Shown here piece after piece: positions 11,757-23,900 of a stretch of 64,000 nt of DNA (the stretch's first letter is position 1; every line of letters begins with the position of its first letter). The translations under genes and the position numbers were made by a program. Origin of the DNA: Gymnogyps californianus (lineage: Eukaryota; Chordata; Aves; Accipitriformes; Cathartidae); assembly GCF_018139145.2 (NCBI RefSeq), contig NC_059500.1:17856101-17920100 (forward strand), read 5' to 3'. The notes under the pieces were generated by a model. That model was not told where the DNA came from and made no database searches. It saw only the letters and a list, made by a program, of their open reading frames with translations.

Positions 11757-14700
11757 AATGGAAACAGAAAGTCTTTGAAACAAAAAATTGAAACTTCCTT
11801 GTCCACAAAATCAAAATGGACCATTTCAATCATTTTGAAGCTTCAATCTTTTTCTTTCTCCAAATGAAATTTTAAGTCCAGATGTAAAAATAGCCCTAAA
11901 TCAAATTTTTGGAAACCAAAATATTGTATAAAATACCTACATTTTTACTAAATTACAGAGGAAAAATGGGGTGGGAGGAGTGAGGTTTGGATAGCACCTG
12001 CCTCTGTACTTTTTCCAACTCACTTCACATACCCACTCCCCAAGGTAGAAATTAATTCTCTTGTTGGTCACATAGTTGCCACCATAATTAGGGCAGTAGA
12101 TGCATATGAAATGCTTACTTTAATGGCAAATAAAAGTTTTTGAATTAATAAAAACTAACCCCTGAGTACTGGTGTCACAATCACAAGACACTCTATAAAT
12201 GTTCAGAGAACATTTTCACATGGAATAATGACTGGAAAACAGCTGTTATTGAAGCTTTCCATATGGTAGTCTCATAGAGTGATATAAAATTAAATGAGTA
12301 TTTATTATGATGTAATCTATAGATATTTCATTTGCCAACAGTTTTTGTTATGTAAGAAGGAGAAATTAATTTTCAGAATTTTTTAATCACTCTTCAGTTT
12401 CCTTTGTCAGTTCCCTGGTCTGAGTGTCTTCTTTCTCACATACTCCCAGATTCTTGATAATTCTTAAAACATAAGAGCACCTGTGAGCCTCTGGTTTGTT
12501 TACTGAGCATATTTCTTTTAAAAAGTCAAATTTATCTATAATCCACATATTTTAGTCCCCATTGTGTTTATCTTCTTTTCTTTTAGTTGAAGAAAAAGGG
12601 ACAAAGAATCAATGATAGCTGTATTCTCAGCTTTCAAGTCTGTAGCACACTGTTCCAGAGCATATATTTACCCATGTTACATGGCTGACTTGTCCACAGT
12701 TCTGTATAATGCATCTGAAATACTCACCATGGAATCACAGAGCATAACAAGAGGGCTCTAGAAACAGTTTTGTAGGAGTCAAGGAGATGACTGAAGAACT
12801 GGGATGGCAGCTTCTTAGCAGAAAAAAAAAAAAAAAAGATGAGGCAGCGGTTCAGGGACATCCGTGATAGTGTAGAATCTGCAAACCACCTCTAAAAAAA
12901 GCTTAGTTGGATATTTTTTTTCTAATTACTGTACATGTGGAGTGATAAGGATATAGCAGAACATTTGGCCAGATTCCTATATGTATGGCAGGATGTTAAA
13001 CAACACTTCTTAAAGGTACTCACTAGTGTGTGCCTGCAGTATTTGAAGTGTACTCCCAATGGGTGCTCTGATGAAGCTTGTTCAGTAATTCTTAATAATT
13101 TAAAGAGACTGCTAGGTAAAGAAGGGGAAGCTGAAGAAAAACAGTAATGGCTTAAAAGACTAATGTCTTATATGCTGTGCATGCTCCATGACCTTCATTG
13201 TTCCAAGGAAAAGAGAAAAGCTGTCATAAATAAAAGTGTCCATGATCCTCTTCTCTTTCTGGTAAGATCATTCCATTTAAATTGTTTATAAACGAGCATA
13301 GAGTAATCCCTTTATGGCTTACTGTACATTTTTGTAAAGCAACATTTACTTCACCCCATCAGACAAGTTCCACAAACATATCTTGATTAAAACTGTACTT
13401 TTGTCTCCTGCAAAAAATCGGTAATCTCTTTCATCTAAGATTTCACTTACGGTTTTTTGCAATGTTTACTTTTGGCTGTCATTACCACTGCAGCTGGCTG
13501 GTTAAATGGTATAGCTCAAAAGTGTGGTCCAAAACGACAACCTCTTAAATAGAAGAAGAAGTTTGCATTTGGCAGTCTCTTCTTATTTCTTCATCTCACA
13601 GGGACTGCTCATAATCCATAGGTTTTTTAATGAGTATCAGATACTTGTACTAAAACTGGGAATCATGCAATTGTCCATTGATTTCTGTGTGTTGAGTTTC
13701 CATGACCCAACTCGGAAATGTGCATATCAACACATAGAAAAATGATACATGTTCCTTGAGCTACCACATCCTTTGCATCGCTAGCAATCTCACTGCACAA
13801 ATGCCCTCTCCACATAGTAAGACCACATAATGTACTCACATAACTCAATTCACACTTGCCTACTTGCAAAACCTGTTATTTAGGGTGTGCCCATCCATTT
13901 TTAACTTTAAAATCTTTACCCTGAATTATGTGAGACACTGTACTCTGTAAATGGCACCATGAGATGGCTCCAAACTAAGACAATTACACTTACGTGCCCT
14001 ACCTGCTCTTCTCTAGGTCTGATCATAGTCAATGGAGATATCTGATCAATACAAGCAGTGCTGCCTCAAGAGCAATTTCAGCTCATGCCTGAGATGCCTA
14101 CCAACATCTGCAAGGCTTTCTCACCTAGCTTGTACACCGTCATCCACATGTAGACATCTAAATTTAAATCTTTCAAACTGAATACAATCCTCATAATATA
14201 AATTCAGCAGAGTCTGAGTTCATATCATTGTATTCTGTAGCCAAAATCATCCATTCCTCTGTTTACTGCACCTCCTCTGCATAATGGGACTCATTCAATA
14301 GTGTTTTACCTCACATCTGCTGTGAACCTCTTCCACAATAACTTCCATGACATACTGACTTTTCTGCCTCAACTAGCCATGAGTGCTGTACCTCTCAGTA
14401 TAAGCACTCAGACAAGATTATGTGTTAGAAATAAAATAATGTAACTGTTTCCACCTATCTTTAATGTTTGCACATTCTTTGTAGTGATCATCTACATATT
14501 GCTGTCAGTTCTTGCCACCTGTATAAGACCTTTAACAACAAATGACAGAAAGAGAGCTAAACAGCAATGGTAAGTAGGGAATAAGATCACAGACAGTTTT
14601 CCTGACTTTTGCCTCAGTGCTTCATGTCTTTACGTTTGCGTGGGTTCTGAGTAACTATCAAGATGCACTGTATCCAGGCATACTTTGTGTCAAGCCTTCT

Positions 14701-16164
14701 GAGAACCCTGGCGCACTGACCCCTCTGTAAAAGGGAACTGGCACCTCACCAGAACAGATCACGTGAGACACCTAGACATGTAAGAAGAATGACAGTTTAT
14801 CACAATATTTCATATTTTTGTTCACTTTCACCAGTTCTTTCATAGTTCTACATCTGACTGGCTCCTAACGCACAGGGGAGACAGCAGATATCAAGTGCTA
14901 GACTACCTTCCCTGCCCCCCACAAAGAATTAAAGTCATATCTAATCACAAGGATCTATTGAGCCCTACCAATGTGACAGGTAATGCAAAGGATGGGCGTA
15001 ACTATCACAGAAGTCTCAAATGAAATTACACCTTTTGCATTGCAGGCAAAAGTTTCCTATGACTGCCAATACTTACATATGCACATACTTACTCTGCTGA
15101 CCCAAACGAGTTCATTTTGCTTTTCACTCTAGCTAGTCCTATAGAGCTAACTATACCATGAGAAAAAAAGTTTCTGTTCTTTGCTTTGTTGTGTTAAAAC
15201 TGGTTTACCAACTCCAATCCAACACTCAGCTCCCTGTTAGAGAACTGGCAGTCAGAAGATATATAATTTCAGCTGTAAACTGAGCGCTTTAGCATGGAAA
15301 TTCCATGGAACAAAGCACAGAACTCACACCACGCTAATTTTACAGAGCTTCCTTTCAGAGCAGGATCCCCTCAATTTGTACTGGCCCACCCGGTAACACA
15401 AACTAATGCAAAACTCTAGCTGACTAGGAATGACTTCTGAAGATCTGGAGAGAATTAAAAAGAGACACCAAAGATCCCATTTGTAATGAGATTTTAATTC
15501 AATCCAGGCCATACAAAGGAAGGAAAAAGGACCTTTATCAGTTTGCTTAAGTTACTTGCAGATGCAAAGCAAATGAGTAAAGTCCAGTCCAGGGAGTTAT
15601 TGAGAACATGCTATTCCCGTTGAGTAACTGAGCATCAGAGTACCGAAGAGCATTCCCTATTGGTTTTCCCTCATTGCCCTAAGAAAAATGTGATCTGCCA
15701 AGAAACATCTGTTTTTAAATAATAGTAAAATATCTTGAATGCCTTCATTAGTGTTTCTGATGTCTATTGCAGTTTTATTTTGCAACAATCTGTAAATAGG
15801 AGCTTTTATTACCAGCAGTAAACTCAGATTTTTTCAGGTGCCCATCACCACATCTCCTCTTGCAGCCATGTGTTATGTCAATGCCTTTCCCCTTCTCTTC
15901 CTTTCTGAAATGTGGCAAGACTAGATACACATTTGGACTAAAATGTATTTGAGACAAAGGATACAAAAATTTGAGAAAGCAGCAATTCATCTGAAAAACT
16001 GTTGAAAAAATAATTTGAAATCATCTCCCAAACTTTGAAGATACTATCATAAAACCTTCTGTATTTTTTAGACCTCTGCAAATTCTAGAAATACAATACA
16101 TAAATTTAAGCTGCTTTTAAGCAGCATATGCTCCTATTCTGAAACAATGATCTTCCTGAGCTTG
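11757..16164. other. Unique noncoding DNA, no gene recognised
   Basis: AT-rich sequence with a poly-A stretch near 12822-12838 and a short dyad, CATGGAA-A-TTCCATG, at 15293-15307. A 70-codon frame at 12935-13147 is not recognisable as any family. I see no splice-flanked exon, RNA gene or transposon boundary. Confidence 0.6.
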
Positions 16165-16280
16165 CTTTCTAGTTACAGCCCCAGCATTTAGTGGCAAAAC
16201 TAGAAAGGGGTCACACTGAGATCCCAAATGTTGTTTAAAATGTATTAGAAGAAGGAAGAGAAGCTATATTTTGTCATTTA
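16165..16280 (+). repeat. Unclassified ~115-bp direct repeat, copy 1
   Basis: This segment (core AGTTACAGCCCCAGCATTTA) matches 17174-17290 in the same orientation at roughly 75-80 percent by eye, with one gap of about 6 bases. Both copies share a blank-separated series: the CAGCCCCAG core, a CAAA, a GAG(A/G)TCCCAAA and a TTGTTT..AA...ATTAGAA. I do not recognise the family. The pair flanks a possible LINE relic. Confidence 0.65.
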
Positions 16281-16499
16281 AGAAATATTACCTGACCATT
16301 ATCCTTACTTTCTCCTGCTGACATTGCTTGTTCAAGCCTTCATGCCCCCTTTCACTGATTATTACCCATACAGTATGATGTTTCTGAAGCTGTCCTGGAT
16401 CAGAGGGGAAGAAAAGGTTCAGAACACAGAGGCAAGGTTAGTCACCAATACAAAACATTATCATATTTCATGTATTTCTTGTGAATCATTAAACTGATT

Positions 16500-17010
16500 T
16501 CCCATAAAGTCATAAATGATGTTAAAAACTTGCTTTTAACCTACAAGGTCCTTCATGGATATAGCTCATCTTATTTAACTGATCTCTATTCCCCTTGAAT
16601 TCCACTTCAAACTCTGAGTCTCTATGAAACTAGTTGCCAAATTGCTTGTAGACATACTTTGCCTTTTATAACTGGGAAATCAGTACTGAATAGGAATGGC
16701 ATATTCCAATTTACCAGTTGTCCATTTATCTGGTGCAGTAGCAGATATGTACCTCAGATGCACACCCTCCAAACTGCATCATATGGAGTCACCTAGCTAC
16801 AGCTTAGAGACTTAATGCATTATCAAAGCCTTTATTAATTTTTCCCTCAAGGATCTTGAATTGTCTATTCAGTACCTTCCTCTCTACCTCTCTGTCTTTA
16901 CCAAAGCTAGGATTAGCACATCACCTTTTCCATTGTTTACATCACTCTTCTTTAATCCCTCAAAAAAACTCTTCCTTTGAAATGCACCTATTTCAGGAGG
17001 TAGTGGATAT
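16500..17010 (+). mobile_element. Possible L2-like LINE ORF2 C-terminal relic
   Basis: Reading from 16527 in frame gives NLLLTYKVLHGYSSSYLTDL, which resembles the C-terminal part of L2-clade LINE ORF2 (a YKaLhGlaPsYLsdL-type motif), followed by a stop. About 430 bp later, 16955-17003 can be read as SLKKTLPLKCTYFRR, similar to the terminal FKxxLKTxLF-type motif of that clade. The sequence between is not recognisable. L2-type elements are old in amniotes, so heavy decay is expected. The call rests on one good motif and one weak one; chance similarity remains possible. Confidence 0.35.
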
Positions 17011-17173
17011 GAACCTCATTGTATTCTCAGGAGCTAAGGTATGAACATACTTTCACAGACCTTACAGTAATGTTTTTAAATAAAAACTCACAACAATTAA
17101 GAATTTGTTTAAAATTAGCATCAAAATGAAGTAGATTTCTGTGCAATACCTTAAACTTCCACATTTATTCACA

Positions 17174-17290
17174 CTTTCCAGTTGCAGCCCCAGAATTCAG
17201 TAACAAAGGGATTGCAGTGAGGTCCCAAACATTGTTTGAAAAACATTAGAACCAGAGAGAGAAACTATTATTTTTTACTATTTATTTATT
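17174..17290 (+). repeat. Unclassified ~115-bp direct repeat, copy 2
   Basis: Second copy of the segment at 16165-16280, starting CTTTCCAGTTGCAGCCCCAG. It shares spacing and most bases with copy 1, including the GAGGTCCCAAA and CATTAGAA blocks, and both end in a T-rich stretch. The two copies lie about 1.0 kb apart in direct orientation. Family unknown. Confidence 0.65.
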
Positions 17291-20200
17291 TGCTTTAAAA
17301 AAAATTATTTCATAAATAGTAGAAATCACTTCATTTATAAAAATGAAATGTGCCAGGTCTATATCCACGCAATGTCAACAACCTAAAAGGCAAAATCCAT
17401 TCCTAATCTAGATCCAGACATGACGTTTCCTTGCCATTTCCACTCTTTGCAGCTACCACAGCCCACTTCTTCAAAGAAAGTCTAAGTAGCCTCCTATGTT
17501 AATTCTGTGGTCCCTCTCCACTCATACATTTACCACATGCATAACATTAGAAGTCGACTCAAGTGCTTGTTATCAAGCACTGGACATATGTGTATCTAGG
17601 GTCTTAACAATAGAGTCTCACCTAGGTTTCACCCTCAGTTAACATTGGGCAAAAGTTTCTCATTTCCAAGGAGGTGTTATGAAAAAAGCAAAGGAAAAGT
17701 GAGAAAGTTGGCAAAAATATAGCAATAGTATCTAACTCGTTAAAACAGAGAAAGTAATTAAAACAATGGAGAGCTTTTCATCACCAACAAGTTAAACATT
17801 TCCTTAATACATAATGGGTGAGAGGTTGTAACATCCCACAGAGAATCTAGGGGAACATTTTGTTCTAAGATGAGAAATAAAATCATTTGGAGCATCCATC
17901 ATTCTCAAGACACACAAGGAATCCAAACAGCACAGAAAAGTGCTGTACTGTGCCCTGGTGGACAAATGCAAATAATTCATTTCTATTCTGTTCAGTTCAA
18001 ACAGCCTATTTAAGGAATTTACCCTTTTTTTAGCATGAATTGAATATAAAAAGATCATAAAGTTTCCAGTCTTTAAAATTTACATTCATACATTAGTTCA
18101 GGGTGGGGTTTTTACCTTATCAGTCACTTATAATTTACCAGGGGCATCTGCAATTCTGTGTTGCTTAACCAGGTCATGAGGTTGAGGATGGGCGGGATTC
18201 TGCTCACTCTTTGGATGATATTCTGCTGCATTTCTCTGTAAATAAAGTGAAGTTTTCTTTCAGTCAGAATGACCCTTATTGTAAAATGCAAGTAGAGTAG
18301 AAAGAAAGACGAGACCGCAAATGAGTAAGTGGCAGAAGGGCAGGCCAGGAAGACTTTAAAGAAGGCTTTGTCTACACTGAATCTGGCTAAGTGAAAGCTA
18401 CCAGTGGAAATTTAGTGCTCTCCTATGTAGAACTGAACCGGATGCAGCATCTCAGGAAATAACACAGAAGAACCCTATGGTCTACTTACTGCTCATAGAT
18501 GTTTACTAGATTCTGGGACTGAAGGTACTTTCATGTTCTTGTTCAACATTCAGACATACAGAGAAAGAGGTTTGCACTTCCTTTTCAAAAGAAAAAACTT
18601 TAAGAAGAGATAGGATTTTTCAGACGAGGTGTAACACTTTGCCAATACAATCATGTAGGTTTAGGGAACGTAACAAGTATCATCACCCCTCAATGCATTT
18701 AGTTAGAACTGCTGCACCACACTGGATGGAACTAATAGCTCTAGTTCCTGCAGTGTACAGTGTAGACATGTACTTCATGTCTTAGTCATGTCATCTTTTG
18801 ATGCAACTTGTTTTCCAACCATGACAGCACCAAACCAGCAGATCTTCTTTAAAGAGTAATGTTGAGGACCTGTAGAGCACATGACATGTCTATCATCCTC
18901 AGAGACATCAGCTTTGAGATCTTAACATGTAGGTACTTCTGTGTCACTCAAGAGGAACTGTCTTACTTCAGTATAAGAATCAGTAAGGCAATAACACAGC
19001 CAGATCATTTCCAATACCAAGAGATATGCGCTGACTGTGATGGCCGATTTGTTTCACTGGAAGGAGCTTTCATGACTATATCAAAACTGGAACAAATAGT
19101 ATGTATTTAAGTGCCAGGCTTATTGCAAGTATAAAAGACATTATTCTAACTCAATGCCTTTTGACTAGAAGGTGGCTAAGGAGCTAAATGACTGCAAACA
19201 TCTCTTTTTGCTTTTAGAATTCTGTCTTCATTGCTTGATACATATTGATTTTTTGAGAAGTCCAGATGGTTACTATCCACTTGAATAAGTCAGCTCACAC
19301 AAATTTTAAAATCCATTATGAAATACCATATGGACTATTTTGTTGTTGAAAAGCAAGCCATTTTGGCGGTTTGTTAGAAAGAGAAACTAATCCTTTTTCT
19401 CAATGGGGAAAAAAAGATAAACACTTTAATATTTTGGGAACCAAAATCAATGCGTGAGAGTGTGGGTCCTGAAATCCTGTACAAGTTGTCTTTGTTCTTT
19501 GACTGTATACTTGAAAGTGAAGGTAAGTTCTAATATAGACAAAACTGAAATTATATTTTTGTCTGATTGAAAACCTAACTAAGTTCAAGATATAGTTGTT
19601 ATTCACTTACTCATGTGAGTAGAGTGAACTGGTTTTCTTGTCTCTGTTTAACCCTCTAAATATCACCCTTCTTGGCAGTTTGCTACTTCTATTTGTTGTG
19701 GTTTTATTTCTTAGACAGATCACATCGTGAAAGCCCGTGTTTGTTAGATGGACAGGAATTTTGCAATTTTGAGACCATTTTCAGCTACAAGATTTACAGC
19801 TGGCAGAGAAAATAGCTATATTGCATCTTAAATTGTACTTGGTATTGAAAGAAACTGCTCAATTATTAGCAGTTTAACTTTAAGACTTTAAGCCACAGAC
19901 TGGTAATTTTGATAATGGAATTTAATGGGGTAAGAAGGAAAGTCTTGCAGGTTTAATGAAATGTATCTGTATAAGACTCAACTTGATATAAAACATTTTA
20001 AACTGTACATTAAAAAACATTGCCTTTCAGCCACTAGAATAGAAACACTGTATAAACACCCCTTCAAAATGTTGATTTTTCTGCCTTTTAAAAAAGATCT
20101 GTTTCAAGTTGCAAGTGCCAGCCAGAGAAAAGGCCACTTCTCTAACAGGCAGATATTCACAAAATATAAAGTCCTAATAAAAGAAAAGAAGATGAAGTTT

Positions 20201-20870
20201 CCTTCTGAAAGCTGAGAAACTGTTAATTGTGATAGTAAAAGAAGAAAAAAAAAGGAAGAGTTTGTTGTTCATTTCCCAGTCAGACACTGTATAATGGAAA
20301 GGGCCTGCAGAGTGGATACAGGAATAGCTTTTTTTTTTTTTAATGAACAAGCAATAATGTCACTGATGTTTGTCACTTTTTGTAGTGAAGTCAAATTTTC
20401 TGATGCTTTAACTTTTCCCATGCATGTGTTTTCTTTGTGTGAGCAGAGGCCTGAAACAAAGCCCAGGTTATGCAATGACTTGGCAGTGCTTCTGAAGGGC
20501 TAGCGAGCTGTTCGATACTTAGATGCTTGTGCTATTATGAAATGCATAGTCAAACTAAAATCATATCTGTTCCAGAACAGTACTGTTTTGAGAAATTATT
20601 ATTTCTATTTGCTTCCTATTGTCTTTACTCTTTTTTTTTTCTAAATTATTATTGCTCAGCAACCTCAGAATTTCAAACAGCGTGACAATCCAGAGTAGTA
20701 ACTGATAATAAAATTTTCTTGTGGTGTTTTTACCAGGTGAAATAACATTTGTCAGTATTGAGAAAACTGTGAGCTATAATGAGATTATTTTAATAAATAA
20801 ATTAATTTTGCCACACATTTGCTTTTTCTCTCTGGACTTTGATTGCACTACTAAGAACAAGGCCAGGGGG
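17291..20870. other. Unique noncoding DNA with one near-perfect dyad
   Basis: No gene recognised. At 19602-19628 the arms TTCACTTACTCA and TGAGTA-G-AGTGAA form a 12-bp inverted repeat with a 2-nt spacer and one bulged base. The surrounding 19600-19920 is CpG-poor unique sequence with many TAAT and ATTA cores. Poly-T near 20331-20341 is a simple tract. Confidence 0.55.
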
Positions 20871-20916
20871 TAGGAGGAGTAGGAGGAGTGTCCAGTAGGC
20901 TAGGAGGAGTGTCCAG
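20871..20916. repeat. Short GGAGGAGT-type tandem repeat
   Basis: TAGGAGGAGTGTCCAG occurs at 20880-20895 and again at 20901-20916, preceded by a partial unit TAGGAGGAG at 20871. The array is purine-rich and contains about 2.5 units with short interruptions. It is a minor local duplication in otherwise unique DNA. Confidence 0.8.
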
Positions 20917-23900
20917 AAGTATTTGCTTGATTATTTTAAATAAAAAGTAGAAACTAGAAAATTTGCCTTCATTCATTTTCAGCTTTTACATCTTCCAGGC
21001 CTGTATGAGCCAAAGTCTGCAGTTCATGGTCAGTAGTCCTTCCCACATGTTAGATTCACTGGTCAGGAATAACAAAAACCATCTGCAGCCATTTTAAAAC
21101 TTTTACAAGGCAGCAAGTCAAATGATGGCATTTATGAAGTATTTTACCTTTTTCTCATTGTGTGTGTACAAATCTGTATGCTATTTAGGTGGGATGACAT
21201 TACTCTTCTATGAAATTTTTTCTGAAAAGGAGATAGAAAAGTTATTTCCCCAGAAAGTATTGTATATTTTTTCACTATTTGATAGAAAAAGCTTAAACAA
21301 ACAAACAACAAACATTAAAAAAAAAGAAAAATATTAAGGGAAAGTATATAGTCTAGATTCTGTTTTCAACATGTAGCATACTAGAAAGCTCTAGAAGTGC
21401 TGGAGTGTGCATACAAGGTCGATGAGAAAAAAGTCTAATTGACTTAAAATCCTTTTCCAGCAGAGGAAACACACATCATCATCTGTCACTATCATTATTA
21501 TCATCTCAGTTGTTTTTCAAAAGCCACATTTAAAAATATTTCATCTCTTGAAACGTTTTCTGTCTTTAACTACTGTTGGTGTGTGCAGAAGAAGCATCCT
21601 CTGCATATCTCACAGTGTGCCTGTAAATTTAGGCCTGAAACTTCAGCTCAATGACTTATGCACCGGAAAGTTGCTACCAATAATGTCACATAAAGTAGGA
21701 CTGTTCTTTTTATTTATTGCATTCAGGATGTTTTATGTTGATCCCTTTATATGTCCCATCATCAATACTTGCTGACAAATCAGCAGCTTGAACATGAAAT
21801 TAATATTAAAATATCTCTGCTTATCTTTATATATTATGGCCTCAAATAAATCTTTCTGTCTCATAGTGAGGAATAGAAGGGAACGTAGACATAACAAATA
21901 TCAGGTGGATGCAGTCAGCCTACAGCAAAGAAAAGAAAGAATACTTCCTCTTATTGTTGAATCTGGGAACACAGGATACAGCTTGTGTGTCCAAAGGTTT
22001 ATGCTGACCAAAGCCAATACAATAGAGGGGCACTGCACACTTTATGCAGACAGCATTGAGGAGCAGCAAATCATCAACAAATGCAAGTGTAAATATACAG
22101 CATAGAAATTCTGTATTGATACAAAAGTTATAAGTGCATTTGTGCTGCAATCGAGACCTAATCCATGCTTTCCTTGCACATATCTGGAATACAGTTACGA
22201 CAGGGGCAACACAGCTCTGACCCGCCACTACAATCTTCCCCGGATATATTGTAATCACCCATTCCAAACACTCATTATAGGTTGTCTGGAAGCACCTTTA
22301 ACTAATGCCTGGCCTGGAGGCAGCCCTGTGTCAGTTTTGTGATATCTTTTCTTGTATGGGAGCACAAGAGGACAACTCAATTGCAAAAAAGGATCAAGCC
22401 CTAGAGGTTTAAATGTGAAGCATTAAGTTACTTTTTCTCAGTGCACCTATGCTGACACAGAAGAAAGTAACCCTGTCCTATGCTACCTGGCTCTCAATAG
22501 TGAGAAAAGCACTTTATTCCTGTACACAGCTTGTTCTGCAAATAAACCCTATGCTCTAATCTAAGTCAATGAGAAAAAGAACCTTTTTCTTTACATGAAC
22601 AACTCCCTGAGAAACCCAATACATGCTAAAAATATCTTGCTGTTTGCATATCTGAAGCTGCATCAGCTCATCTGTAAGCCTCCAGGCACCCTTAATCTCA
22701 ATTAAAAAGTACAATTGTTACTTCAGCTCTGACAACTCCTACAGAGTGCCAGCATGCTATAACTAATGTAAAACAATTTTCTTTCTCTCCACTTTCTCAC
22801 TACTCATCACTCTCATAACTCTCCTATCTCTTCAAAGTCTAAAAAGGTTACTAGGGCTTTTCCATATGTTCTAAGGGCCCATGTAGAAGAGAGAATCCTG
22901 TGCTGAAGACTCACATGGGAAGAACAATAACACACACCTCTGCTTCAATTTTAAAAGAGTCTGAATATTGTCAGCATTTCCTTGGTGTGGCCTTTTACTT
23001 TTCCTTTGGTTTTATAGGTCTGTCAGGGAGTTTCCTCTCCTTTCACCAACATCACATATATTTTGTCTTCTCATGTAAGCAGTCTTCTTTTTTACACAAG
23101 AAATTGTTTGACAAGTGTGATACGGCCAAGATCTCGAGAAACCTGTTGTGCATTTTACAAGCTGAAATTATTCAGATAACATCTGTAAATGTGACCAAAT
23201 TTTCAGACTGATATTTTCTTCAGTTTTCCTGAAAATATGTGCAAAAGGAGATTTTTCCTTACGGTATTTTTATAACTGCATACAAGAATTCCATTTTTAG
23301 ATGAAACTCTCTGTTCCTCCTAGTCAGGCTTGGTATTACCTTTAAATATATTCACTGTTTCTATTAATTTCGATTATCAATCACTAATTCTATTTTAGAA
23401 ATGGTAGTTGATAAAAAGGTAAAGAAAAAATAAGGCACTACAAACCATCATTTGTTTCAAGCAAGTCTGAAAGTAGCTTTGGGCTTTACCTTGAAACCTA
23501 TAGAACTGTATGCAAGAACACTGAGCAACATCATTAAAGGGAGAAAAAATAAATTAATAAACACACAGAAGTACATCTGTACAGCTATACAGGATGGTTG
23601 CAAAAGTGTAAAAAACAACCTAGTACTAGACCAGTTCCTGCAAATCTGCTTTGCTCAGCCTCTTTTTCATCTGCTCGACTACGTTGTAATAAAAATTTTC
23701 ATATGATGACCATGCCAAAAACCCCCGGTTTCTTCACATATGCAAACAATCTAAGCTTAGCAGAGGAAAGCACAGAAACCATTAGGTAACAGTTGTAAGG
23801 CCAGCTATCAAAAACTACAAATGACTTTTTCTGAATATATTGTTCCAGCTACATACAAGACTATATAAAATATTCTGACTTGCCCCTGACAAGTTAATGT

